Below are positions 1-5,451 of a stretch of DNA of 6,768 nucleotides, in pieces. The notes beneath the pieces are model-generated. The model had not been told where the DNA came from. It did no database searches and saw nothing but the letters and a program-made list of their open reading frames with translations. The position numbers and the translations under genes were made by a program. Where the stretch lies: NCBI GenBank assembly GCA_003153915.1, contig PMBX01000122.1:2380-9147 (forward strand). Direction: 5' to 3'. Every line of letters begins with the position of its first letter. Position 1 is the stretch's first letter. This DNA comes from Phycisphaerales bacterium (GTDB lineage Bacteria; Planctomycetota; Phycisphaerae; SM23-33).

Positions 1-917
1 CCGATCATGGCCTTGCGCGCCGCGGCCTCGGCGGCCAGGCGACGGCTTCGGAAATGCTCCTGAACTCGCAGGGACAACACCCGCCGCGCCTTGGCGCGGT
101 TCTTATGCTGGCTCTTATCGTCCCGCATGGAGACGGTAATGCCGGTGGGAACGTGCTCCAGGCGAATGGCGGACTCCACCTTGTTGACGTTTTGCCCGCC
201 GGGTCCGCCCGCCCGGCTGGTGTGTTCCAGGACGTCCTTGTCCCAGTCGATGGCGACCTCGACATCCCGGCCTTCAGGAAGCACCGCCACGGTGGCCGCG
301 GAGGTGTGGATGCGGCCTTGCGCCTCGGTCTGGGGCACCCGCTGGACGCGATGCCCGCCGGCTTCATAACCCAGGCGGCTCCAGGCGCCCTCGCCCTTGA
401 CCGAAAGGATGATCTCGCGGAAACCGCCCATGTCTGTGGGACTGGCCGAGAGCAACTCAAAGCTCCAGCCCCGGCCCTCGGAGTAACGGCGGTACATGCC
501 CAGCAGGTCGGCGACGAATAGCGCAGCCTCCTCCCCGCCGGTTCCGGCGCGTATCTCCAGGACCACCGAGTCGATGTCCGCCTCGTCGCTCATCACCAAC
601 AGGCCCTTGACCTCCTCCAGCGCGTCGTGGGAGCGGCGAGTCAACTCCTCGATCTCGCCGGCGGCCAGTTCCTTCATGTCCGCCTCGCCGGCAGGATCGT
701 CCAGCAGCGACTGAGCCTGGAGGCGGTGGCCCTCGACAGTCTTGTACGCGCGGTAGGGTTCGACGATCCTGCCGAGCCGGGCGTGTTCCTTGGCCAGGGC
801 GACGATCTTCCCCGCGCCGCGCGCGACAGAGGGATCGCTCATCTGGCTGGCGGTCTCGACGTAGCGCCGCTCCAGCTCTTCCAGCTTGGCGATCAGGATT
901 TCATGCGGATCAGACAT
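1..917 (-). CDS. prfA: Peptide chain release factor 1 (RF1), 3' end cut by window edge
   Basis: Class I release factor that reads UAA and UAG in the ribosomal A site and triggers peptidyl-tRNA hydrolysis. The 305 complete codons seen read as RF1 throughout. There is a helical N-terminal domain (about 1-105), then EIRAGTGGEEA near 121-131. The codon-recognition segment HRVQRVPQTEAQGRIHTS lies near 189-206 and the catalytic GGQ loop AGGPGGQNVN near 236-245. The tripeptide anticodon is P-Q-T (195-197), the RF1 P-x-T type and not the SPF of RF2. RF1 is usually about 360 residues, so roughly 55 C-terminal residues lie beyond position 1. The ATG at 917 is preceded by AAGGTG about 11 nt upstream, a reasonable Shine-Dalgarno. 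The gene lies downstream of rpmE on the same strand, a common bacterial order. The glutamine-modifying methyltransferase gene prmC often follows prfA but is not in view. Confidence 0.97.
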   Translation of the reverse strand, partial: MSDPHEILIAKLEELERRYVETASQMSDPSVARGAGKIVALAKEHARLGRIVEPYRAYKTVEGHRLQAQSLLDDPAGEADMKELAAGEIEELTRRSHDALEEVKGLLVMSDEADIDSVVLEIRAGTGGEEAALFVADLLGMYRRYSEGRGWSFELLSASPTDMGGFREIILSVKGEGAWSRLGYEAGGHRVQRVPQTEAQGRIHTSAATVAVLPEGRDVEVAIDWDKDVLEHTSRAGGPGGQNVNKVESAIRLEHVPTGITVSMRDDKSQHKNRAKARRVLSLRVQEHFRSRRLAAEAAARKAMI

Positions 918-983
918 GGTCGCTGGCTCACCTTAACGCCGGATGGAACGCGCCGGCGGCGGGATCGGGCGAAATGGCCATAC

Positions 984-1019
984 AAAAACGCCGACGGTTC
1001 ACGGAGGAACGTCGGCGTT
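984..1019 (-). terminator. Intrinsic terminator or attenuator between rpmE and prfA
   Basis: Read on the minus strand, the arm AACGCCGAC pairs perfectly with GTCGGCGTT. An inner GTTC/GAAC stem extends the hairpin past a single bulged base, giving about 13 bp around a 6-nt loop. The hairpin runs into a TTTTT tract (988-984). It begins 14 nt after the rpmE stop codon. This is the classic rho-independent layout. Because prfA begins only about 67 nt further on with no obvious promoter in the gap, it may work as a partial terminator that makes L31 more abundant than RF1. The partial read-through is inference. Confidence 0.85.
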
Positions 1020-1033
1020 GGATGGTCGGACAG

Positions 1034-1267
1034 CTACTTCTTGGTCCGTTCAGCCGGCTTCTTGAAATACTCGCCGCCGAACTTACGCTGGAATTTCTCC
1101 ACCCGCCCGGCAGTATCCACGAACTTCTGCTTGCCGGTGTAGAATGGGTGGCAGTTGGCGCAGATGTCAACCTGCAAGTTACCGCGAGTGGAGTGGGTCT
1201 TGAAACTGAACCCGCAGGCACAGGTAACCGTGCTTTCCTTGTACTCTGGATGTATCTTTTCTTTCAT
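1034..1267 (-). CDS. rpmE: 50S ribosomal protein L31, zinc-binding (C+) type
   Basis: Small protein of the large ribosomal subunit that also bridges to the small subunit. The 77-residue product has the L31 signature: it begins MKEKIHPEY, followed by TCACGF, then [30 protein letters not shown]. Four cysteines (C16, C18, C36, C39) form the CxC plus CxxC set that binds zinc in the C+ form; zinc-independent L31 paralogues lack these residues. Length is normal for the family. It starts at ATG 1267 without a strong Shine-Dalgarno and ends in TAG. A sigma70-like promoter lies about 40-70 nt upstream and an intrinsic terminator directly follows. It is the first gene of the rpmE-prfA pair and diverges from the hydrolase gene at 1399. 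Confidence 0.97.
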   Translation of the reverse strand: MKEKIHPEYKESTVTCACGFSFKTHSTRGNLQVDICANCHPFYTGKQKFVDTAGRVEKFQRKFGGEYFKKPAERTKK

Positions 1268-1307
1268 GGGTCTGCCCGATACTCGATCTTGTCAATGCGA
1301 GCGGAAT

Positions 1308-1336
1308 ACTTTAAGGCACGGCGGCGGCGATTTCAA
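1308..1336 (-). promoter_or_regulatory. Sigma70-like promoter for rpmE
   Basis: Minus-strand TTGAAA (1336-1331, 5 of 6 to the -35 consensus) is followed by a 17-nt spacer and TAAAGT (1313-1308, 4 of 6 to the -10 consensus). This predicts a start near 1301 and a leader of about 34 nt before the rpmE ATG. A consensus TTGACA (1295-1290) lies closer to the gene, but no acceptable -10 box sits at the correct distance from it. The call rests on sequence match alone. Confidence 0.45.
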
Positions 1337-1384
1337 CCGAATTTCCGCCTCTATTTACCCCAAGCCCCAAACCGGTCCTTCAGC

Positions 1385-1390
1385 AAGGAG
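1385..1390 (+). promoter_or_regulatory. Shine-Dalgarno for the alpha/beta hydrolase
   Basis: AAGGAG lies 8 nt before the ATG at 1399. It fixes this start for the downstream hydrolase. Confidence 0.8.
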
Positions 1391-1398
1391 ATGTACTC

Positions 1399-2463
1399 AT
1401 GGCGGCGACACCGGCTGACCCGCAATATTACGACTCTCGCGGGCAACTTCGCGAGCACCTGGCCGCCCAAGGCAGGCGGATGGCGATGCAGGCCCGATCC
1501 GCCGAGGAGTTGTCCACCTGGTCTGCCGCCGCGCGGGCCAAATTTGCCGGGCTTCTGGGCCTGGCAAGGATGACCCCCACACCGGCCAACGCCCGAATGA
1601 CCGGCTCGGCCGATTGCGGCGATTACTCCCGCGAGCATTGGTTGATGGAGACCGAACCTCGCGTCACCATGCCTTTCTTTCTGCTGCGACCCAAGGGATT
1701 AACATGCCGCGCGCCGGCGGTCATTTGCCCTCACGGCCACGGAGGCGGAGGCAAGGCCGCCGTGGCGGGAGTCGCCGACAACCCGCAAATCGCCGAAGCG
1801 ATCTCCAAGTACAACTATGCCTACGGCGTGGAGTTTGCCCGCGCGGGACTGTTGGCTATCTGCCCCGATGCGCGCGGTTTTGGCCGGCGCCAGGAACCGG
1901 AAGTCCGCGCCCGGCCTCTGGACGGCTCCTGCCATCTCCTCCAGGTTATGGGCGCCGGCTTGGGGATGCCCGTGATCGGCATGTGGACCTTCGACCTGAT
2001 GCGCCTGCTGGACCATCTGCTCCAGCGAGGAGACGTCCTAGCCGAGCGAATCGGCTGTGCCGGTTTCAGCGGCGGCGGCTGGCAGGCGCTGAGCCTGGCG
2101 GCGGTGGACACACGCATCGCCTGCGCCGTCGTCAGCGGGTACTTCTACGGCGCAGCCGAATCGCTGCTGGAGATGCCCGCAAGCTGCCCCTGCAACGTCG
2201 TGCCGGGCCTGTGGGAGTATTTCGACATGGGCGACTTTGGCGCGATGATCGCGCCTCGCCCGCTGGCTATCGAAAGCGGCGACCAGGACAAACTCAACGG
2301 AAGCAGCGGACGGGAAAACGTCTATTCACAAGTGCGGATTGCCTCCGCCGCATACGCGATGCTCGGCGCCGCCGATCGTATCCGCCACGATGTCTTTCAT
2401 GGCGGGCATCGCTGGAACGGAACCTCGGCCGTTGGGTGGATGAAAAAGTGGCTGACGGCGTAG
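1399..2463 (+). CDS. Alpha/beta hydrolase, acetylxylan esterase / dienelactone hydrolase-like
   Basis: Predicted 354-residue serine hydrolase, probably cytoplasmic because no signal peptide or membrane segment is seen. A helical N-terminal region of about 60 residues ends in the AKFAGLLGL pattern seen in this kind of esterase. The core follows: a probable oxyanion region PHGHGGGGK (111-119), the PDARGFG strand-turn (156-162), and the nucleophile elbow AGFSGGGW with Ser224. The likely acid is Asp295 or Asp297 in ESGDQDKLNG, and the likely catalytic His is His337 in FHGGHRW. All three triad elements are therefore present and in order. Within the broad acetylxylan esterase / Abhydrolase_7 group the true substrate cannot be read from sequence. 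The ATG has a good Shine-Dalgarno. The gene stands alone, divergent from rpmE and convergent with the membrane protein gene 24 nt downstream, so operon context gives no functional clue. Confidence 0.85.
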   Translation: MAATPADPQYYDSRGQLREHLAAQGRRMAMQARSAEELSTWSAAARAKFAGLLGLARMTPTPANARMTGSADCGDYSREHWLMETEPRVTMPFFLLRPKGLTCRAPAVICPHGHGGGGKAAVAGVADNPQIAEAISKYNYAYGVEFARAGLLAICPDARGFGRRQEPEVRARPLDGSCHLLQVMGAGLGMPVIGMWTFDLMRLLDHLLQRGDVLAERIGCAGFSGGGWQALSLAAVDTRIACAVVSGYFYGAAESLLEMPASCPCNVVPGLWEYFDMGDFGAMIAPRPLAIESGDQDKLNGSSGRENVYSQVRIASAAYAMLGAADRIRHDVFHGGHRWNGTSAVGWMKKWLTA

Positions 2464-2487
2464 CCTGGGGGATCTTTCCGTGGGAGC

Positions 2488-3120
2488 CTAGTAGAGCAGG
2501 CCGCTGATGACCCGGACGATCTCCGGAACGTCGCCTGCCAGCAGGACAAGCGGGGCGGCCAGCATTGCCGTGGCGACCAGCAGCAGGGACACAGCCATCA
2601 CGTGGGTGGGGGTGGAAATCTCCGCCAGTCTGATGGAAAGGGCCTGGTGGAACGAACGTGACAGTTGCGAATTTCCACCGCGCATACGGATGGAGACGTT
2701 GTGAAGCAATGGGAAACTCTTGAGTTCCACACGGATGCCTCGATCGGGGAGGCGAAAACCGCCACCCTCGGCGACGAAGTCCATCCCCATCGCCTTCAAC
2801 GCCTCGGCGACGACCTGGCGGGCAAGGGAGGCGTGGAGGTTATAGATCACCCAGGCGCCCCCGGGCGGGGCCAGCAGAATCGCCACGGAGGCGACGGCGA
2901 CGGCGGCAATGGCCAGGGGATTGGACCGCAGGAAATCCATCGCCGGCAGGATCACCAGCGGGCAGAGGGCGACGATCAAAAGGGCAAAATCCTGCCTGCC
3001 GGTCAACAGTTGCGGACGCCGCCGGCTGTTGAGCAGCCCCAGGATGAGGAAATACACCGCCACGGGCACCACGACAGTGACGATCTGCACCGAAAGGCCG
3101 AGATTTGCCAGCACTGACAT
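2488..3120 (-). CDS. Hypothetical membrane protein with four predicted helices
   Basis: I do not recognise the family. The 210-residue product shows hydrophobic segments at about 10-30, 45-63, 68-92 and 174-195. A soluble region of about 80 residues (95-172) lies between helices three and four. The run NSRRRPQ after helix one suggests that loop is cytoplasmic, which places the soluble region in the cytoplasm too. I chose the ATG at 3120 because GGAG lies 9 nt before it. A TTG at 3147 would add nine residues but has no Shine-Dalgarno. The gene is 33 nt downstream of the Arg-rich gene on the same strand, so co-transcription is likely. It ends convergent with the hydrolase gene, 24 nt away, with no clear terminator between them. 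Function is unknown. Confidence 0.75.
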   Translation of the reverse strand: MSVLANLGLSVQIVTVVVPVAVYFLILGLLNSRRRPQLLTGRQDFALLIVALCPLVILPAMDFLRSNPLAIAAVAVASVAILLAPPGGAWVIYNLHASLARQVVAEALKAMGMDFVAEGGGFRLPDRGIRVELKSFPLLHNVSIRMRGGNSQLSRSFHQALSIRLAEISTPTHVMAVSLLLVATAMLAAPLVLLAGDVPEIVRVISGLLY

Positions 3121-3147
3121 GGCCTGCCGCTCCAGAAAACCTGACAA

Positions 3148-3165
3148 GACATTCTAGCGAATGTC
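3148..3165 (-). repeat. Small inverted repeat at the junction of two minus-strand genes
   Basis: The perfect 7-bp arms GACATTC and GAATGTC are separated by 4 nt. The element overlaps the stop codon of the Arg-rich gene (3156-3154) and lies just upstream of the membrane protein gene. It could form a small intercistronic RNA hairpin. No U-tract follows, so it is not a terminator. A role is not shown. Confidence 0.4.
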
Positions 3166-3510
3166 CCCGCGTTCCGCCACTTTTCTATAGCCGATGGCCT
3201 TGACGATGTCCAGGACCTCCGTCCAGGTGGGGAAGGGGCGCTTATTGACGCTTTTGTAATCGTTGACGGCCTGGATGAATTCCCACTGCTCCGCCGTCAT
3301 CTCGCCTTCTTCAGCCGAGCGGCGGTCTTCAGTGCGCCTCCGCCCCGGTCCGCGGCGGCGATCAAACCCGCTGCGCCGGTCCAAATTACCCTGGCGGCGG
3401 TCGCCCCCACGGCGGTCCGGACCGTCGTAGAGCGGCTCGCAAGAGGGGGCCTCGATGGCGACGTCTTCACACGGCGGGGTGGGCTGAATGGTTACGTCGT
3501 TGGGTTCCAT
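3154..3510 (-). CDS. Arg-rich 'DRR' repeat protein, conserved hypothetical
   Basis: A 118-residue protein from the ATG at 3510; a TTG at 3528 would give 124. Neither start has a convincing Shine-Dalgarno. Three parts are visible, in 124-residue numbering. An acidic, Pro-containing N terminus covers about 1-36. An Arg-rich low-complexity stretch (37-70) has five D-R-R triplets plus an RRR. A compact C-terminal part (72-119) carries the pattern EGEMTAEQWEFIQAVNDY...FPTWTEVLDIVKAIGYRKV. I recall this C-terminal pattern, with Arg-rich DRR runs before it, from hypothetical proteins of planctomycetes, but could not run a search. Function is unknown; the Arg-rich stretch could bind nucleic acid or an acidic partner. 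It sits between the acidic-tail gene and the membrane protein gene on the same strand. Confidence 0.75.
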   Translation of the reverse strand: MEPNDVTIQPTPPCEDVAIEAPSCEPLYDGPDRRGGDRRQGNLDRRSGFDRRRGPGRRRTEDRRSAEEGEMTAEQWEFIQAVNDYKSVNKRPFPTWTEVLDIVKAIGYRKVAERGDIR

Positions 3511-3575
3511 GGAAATCTTATCGGTCAAAGCGGACGCTGAAATGAACTACACACACCGCCGCGAACAAAGGGGTC

Positions 3576-3598
3576 ATCGCCTCCAAAGCCAAGGCGAT
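3576..3598 (-). repeat. Intercistronic hairpin between acidic-tail and Arg-rich genes
   Basis: The 7-bp arms ATCGCCT and AGGCGAT are separated by 9 nt in the 106-124 nt gap between the two genes. On the minus strand the hairpin is followed by GACCCCTTTG, too poor in U for a confident terminator. It could lower read-through or stabilise a processed end. Spacing this wide also leaves room for a separate promoter, but I see none with good boxes. Confidence 0.35.
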
Positions 3599-3634
3599 CA
3601 ACGCATCGGGCAAGATACTCCAGGTCCGGTGATC

Positions 3635-4138
3635 TCAACTCTCCTGGCCGCCCTCTTCCTCCTCATCGGAGGAGTCGTCATCTTTGAGAAAGTCCTCATC
3701 CTCATCTTCATCTTCATCTTCTTCGTCTTCGTCTTCGTCTTCTTCGTCTTCCTCGTCAGCATCGTCGGCAGGCTTGACCAGCTCGCCTACCGCTTCCTCC
3801 TCCAAGGGGAACTCGTCGTCTTCGTCCAGTTCCCCATCGTCGTCTTCGCCGGAGTCGAACTCATCGGCGTTGTCTCGCTCGGCGATGACCTCGCTGGCAT
3901 CGTCGAGCATCGCCTCGGGCACCAGGATGGGCACTCCCCGACTTATGCCCGCCTTGCCCCGACGGGATGGAGGCGAGGCTTCGTCCTCCTCGGCGGGGAT
4001 AATGGCGGGGATATCATAGTCGTCCAGGAGTTGGCGATATTCCTCGGCCTCTTCCTTCGACCGCGCGAAGACCGCCGGGACATATTCCCCCCCCTCGTCG
4101 CGGGAATCATCGCGGCCCTTTTTGCCCTTGGGAGGCAT
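3635..4138 (-). CDS. DUF2007-like protein with a long Asp/Glu-rich tail
   Basis: A 167-residue protein. The first ten residues are basic (PPKGKKGR). Residues about 18-88 (VPAVFARSKEEAEEYRQLLDDYDIPAII, later GVPILVPEAMLDDASEVIAE) resemble the DUF2007 fold, a putative signal-transducing domain. The pattern is strand, helix, strand, then 'VPxxxxxxAxEVI'. The tail from residue 89 is very acidic. In residues 125-149, 24 of 25 are Asp or Glu, encoded by GAN codons that form a near-repetitive triplet tract. The ATG at 4138 has GAGGTG a few bases upstream. A perfect TATAAT lies about 45 nt upstream. The gene is probably first in a minus-strand group with the Arg-rich and membrane protein genes. Family assignment is by recalled pattern; the function of DUF2007 itself is not established. 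The acidic tail could bind metals or basic partners. Confidence 0.8.
   Translation of the reverse strand: MPPKGKKGRDDSRDEGGEYVPAVFARSKEEAEEYRQLLDDYDIPAIIPAEEDEASPPSRRGKAGISRGVPILVPEAMLDDASEVIAERDNADEFDSGEDDDGELDEDDEFPLEEEAVGELVKPADDADEEDEEDEDEDEEDEDEDEDEDFLKDDDSSDEEEEGGQES
3693..3757 (-). repeat. Low-complexity GAN triplet tract encoding the poly-Asp/Glu tail
   Basis: About 65 nt in which the plus strand is almost only C and T, with some G (units such as TCATCT and TCGTCT). Read on the minus strand the units are GAC, GAT, GAG and GAA codons. The tract lies wholly inside the DUF2007-like gene. Such tracts can change length by slippage in steps of 3 or 6 nt, keeping the reading frame. Confidence 0.8.
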
Positions 4139-4182
4139 GGGACACCTCGCGGAAAATCAAGGACTCCGGTCTACCTCACCGA

Positions 4183-4215
4183 ATTATATTGGCAATTTCG
4201 GCGGAGGCTTTTCAA
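4183..4215 (-). promoter_or_regulatory. Probable promoter of the acidic-tail gene group
   Basis: On the minus strand a perfect -10 consensus TATAAT occupies 4188-4183. That predicts a transcript start near 4176 and a leader of about 38 nt before the ATG at 4138. The best -35-like hexamer, TTGAAA (4215-4210), is 21 nt away, longer than the usual 16-18 nt. The -10 is therefore convincing and the -35 is not. Confidence 0.45.
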
Positions 4216-4273
4216 CATAAATTTCGCCCCGCCGGCCTGGATAAAGGTTCATCCAATTTCTGTCGCACAAGAC

Positions 4274-4366
4274 CACCGGAATCACCAAGGCCTCGAAGAT
4301 CGCCAAGCTCACAAAGAAAAACCTTTATTGTTCTTTGTGGCCTTTGAGTTCTTCGTGAACTTGTAT
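4274..4366. repeat. Degenerate inverted repeat built from 9-nt CACAAAGAA-like units
   Basis: The core arms CACAAAGAA (4310-4318) and TTCTTTGTG (4331-4339) pair perfectly around a 12-nt loop. Extended outward, 25 of 33 positions pair (4286-4318 with 4331-4363). The left arm divides into five consecutive 9-mers starting at 4274 that share a C-C--AAG-like pattern, for example CACCAAGGC and CTCGAAGAT. The right arm, reverse-complemented, gives CACAAAGAA, CTCAAAGGC and CACGAAGAA at the same 9-nt spacing. It is intergenic. I recall similar CACGAAG- or CACAGAG-type palindromes scattered in environmental bacterial genomes. This copy looks decayed. Confidence 0.65.
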
Positions 4367-4504
4367 CGTTTTCGATCCGAGAACTGAAAGGCCCACGACC
4401 CGGACGGCCTTTGCTTGTTTATCGGCAACAGAAGGCATAAACTACCGCGTTGTTTTCGACAAGGGCTTCTGGCGGGGCATACGACGTCCGGTCCTGGCAA
4501 GGCC

Positions 4505-4510
4505 GAGGAG
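4505..4510 (+). promoter_or_regulatory. Shine-Dalgarno that selects ATG 4518
   Basis: GAGGAG lies 7 nt before the ATG at 4518. This favours that codon over the TTG at 4515 and the ATG at 4524. Confidence 0.75.
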
Positions 4511-4517
4511 TTCATTG

Positions 4518-5342
4518 ATGCGCATGGCGATTCTGACCGCGTGGATGGCGGCGCTGGTGTTGGCCGGCGGCTGCTCCGGCGGTGGAAACGCGCGCTATGA
4601 GACTGTCGATCGACTCTCCAACGGGCTGATCATCATCCTTCCTGGCATCGAGGGCGAAAGCTCCCTGAACCACCAGATTCGGGACGGCCTGGTCGCCGCG
4701 GGTATCGATCGGGCCATGCCCATTTATTCCTGGGGCCGGCCCGTCCCCATCGCCGGACCGCTGCTCAACCAGATGGACTTCATCGGCAACCGTCTGGAGG
4801 GCCGGCGCATCGCCAAAATGATCATGTCCTACCAGGACAACTTCCCCGACCGGCCGGTGTATCTTATCGGCCACAGCGGAGGCGGCGGGGTGGCTGTCTT
4901 CACCGCGGAGGCCCTGCCGGAAGACCGCAAGATCGACGGCCTGGTGCTCCTCTCGGCCAGCATCTCCAGTGCCTACGACCTGTCCAAGGCCATAAGCCAC
5001 TGCCGTAACGGCGTACTCAACATCTACACCAAGGCCGACGTGGGCCTTCTGGTCGTTGGAACCACCGTTGCCGGCAACGTAGATGGAACCCGCGGGCCGG
5101 CAGCGGGGGCCATCGGCTTCGACAAACCTCGCTCCCGCGAAAAGATTGAAAAGTACCAGGCATACCTTCGGCTCTATGAGATGGAACTGACAGGCGATGC
5201 CGCCGGGGGACTCGCCGGCGCGCACTCCTGCACCACCAGGAGCGGCTTTATCTCCACTTACGTCGTGCCCTGGATCACCTCGCCCACCTGGCCGCCGCCA
5301 TCGCTGGCATACCTTGCCGGGGAGGGCACGGTGACGCCCTAA
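4518..5342 (+). CDS. Exported alpha/beta serine hydrolase, probable lipoprotein
   Basis: The 274-residue product starts with a typical signal sequence: MRMAILTAWMAALVLAGGC, a short basic start, a hydrophobic core, then Cys19. The lipobox-like LAGGC has Ala at -3, where Leu or Val is more usual, so lipidation is likely but not certain. No Asp follows the Cys, which in a two-membrane cell would fit outer-membrane sorting. The mature part is a serine hydrolase: strand GLIIILPGIEG (36-46), nucleophile elbow LIGHSGGGG with Ser120, probable acid Asp174 in IYTKADVGLL, and probable His236 in AGAHSCTTRSGF near the C-terminal strand. Substrate is unknown; an esterase, lipase-like or thioesterase role is possible. 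It is transcribed alone, before two palindromes and a tRNA. Confidence 0.8.
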   Translation: MRMAILTAWMAALVLAGGCSGGGNARYETVDRLSNGLIIILPGIEGESSLNHQIRDGLVAAGIDRAMPIYSWGRPVPIAGPLLNQMDFIGNRLEGRRIAKMIMSYQDNFPDRPVYLIGHSGGGGVAVFTAEALPEDRKIDGLVLLSASISSAYDLSKAISHCRNGVLNIYTKADVGLLVVGTTVAGNVDGTRGPAAGAIGFDKPRSREKIEKYQAYLRLYEMELTGDAAGGLAGAHSCTTRSGFISTYVVPWITSPTWPPPSLAYLAGEGTVTP

Positions 5343-5344
5343 CC

Positions 5345-5364
5345 GGCTGCCCCATGGGGCAGCC
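5345..5364 (+). terminator. Perfect 20-bp palindrome after the lipoprotein gene, possible terminator stem
   Basis: GGCTGCCCCATGGGGCAGCC is fully self-complementary and starts 2 nt after the TAA at 5342. As RNA it would form an 8-bp GC-rich stem with a CAUG loop. No U-tract follows (next bases TCGTCG), so it is not a canonical intrinsic terminator. It may act as a transcript 3' end stabiliser or a U-less terminator. Confidence 0.5.
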
Positions 5365-5372
5365 TCGTCGCG

Positions 5373-5388
5373 GCGGCGCCGGCGCCGC
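5373..5388. repeat. Perfect 16-bp GC palindrome
   Basis: GCGGCGCCGGCGCCGC is fully self-complementary and lies 8 nt after the preceding palindrome, in the spacer before the tRNA. It contains only G and C, so chance self-complementarity is more likely than in mixed sequence. No role is shown. Confidence 0.5.
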
Positions 5389-5396
5389 AAAAGACC

Positions 5397-5426
5397 TTGT
5401 CGCCGCAGGCCGATGAGGTTTAACAT
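5397..5426 (+). promoter_or_regulatory. Weak promoter candidate for tRNA-Thr and ftsY
   Basis: TTGTCG (5397-5402) and TAACAT (5421-5426) are each 4 of 6 to the consensus boxes, with an 18-nt spacer. The predicted start would lie near 5433, about 20 nt before the tRNA. This is a low-information match, but no better one is seen in the spacer. Confidence 0.3.
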
Positions 5427-5451
5427 AGTGGTATTGCACGCCGCCCGTCGC

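Larger units (their letters stand above)
4139..4517. other. 379-bp divergent intergenic region
   Basis: The region separates the minus-strand group (start 4138) from the plus-strand lipoprotein hydrolase (start 4518). I see no credible gene in it. It holds a TATAAT for the minus-strand group and the period-9 inverted repeat. It also has a 7-bp inverted repeat AAAGGCC/GGCCTTT (4387-4393 and 4406-4412), and a weak plus-strand promoter candidate, TTGTTT (4415-4420) and TAAACT (4438-4443) with a 17-nt spacer. Base composition is visibly more AT-rich than the flanking genes. Confidence 0.6.

Noticed and set aside
54..521. Open frame on the plus strand, 155 codons, opposite prfA
   Set aside because: It lies wholly inside the well-supported prfA gene on the other strand. 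Long antisense frames are common in GC-rich DNA, and the product resembles no family I know.
1268..1398. Riboswitch or structured leader upstream of rpmE or the hydrolase
   Set aside because: The 131-nt divergent spacer shows promoter-like boxes and a Shine-Dalgarno but no recognisable riboswitch motif or strong hairpin.
1614..2507. 297-codon plus-strand frame overlapping the alpha/beta hydrolase
   Set aside because: It is a +1 shadow of the hydrolase, very Arg-rich, with no Shine-Dalgarno or motif. The hydrolase frame has a complete catalytic triad.
3684..4019. Poly-serine frame on the plus strand
   Set aside because: It is a direct artefact of the GAN triplet tract read on the other strand; the minus-strand gene has a DUF2007-like domain and good start signals.
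3488..4387. 299-codon plus-strand frame opposite the Arg-rich and acidic-tail genes
   Set aside because: Its unusual Phe/Val/Ile stretch is the antisense reading of the Asp/Glu codon tract, and it runs through the intergenic repeat. There is no ribosome-binding site or family pattern.
4387..4412. AAAGGCC/GGCCTTT inverted repeat as a terminator
   Set aside because: The stem is only 7 bp with a 12-nt loop and is followed by mixed sequence. It lies between divergent promoters where no transcript needs ending.
4309..4515. 68-codon minus-strand frame ending in FTKNSKATKNNKGFSL
   Set aside because: Its C-terminal part is simply the translation of the period-9 inverted repeat, and it has no family pattern.
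4512..5426. 304-codon minus-strand frame opposite the lipoprotein hydrolase
   Set aside because: It is antisense to a gene with signal peptide and triad. It spans the palindromes and shows no motif.
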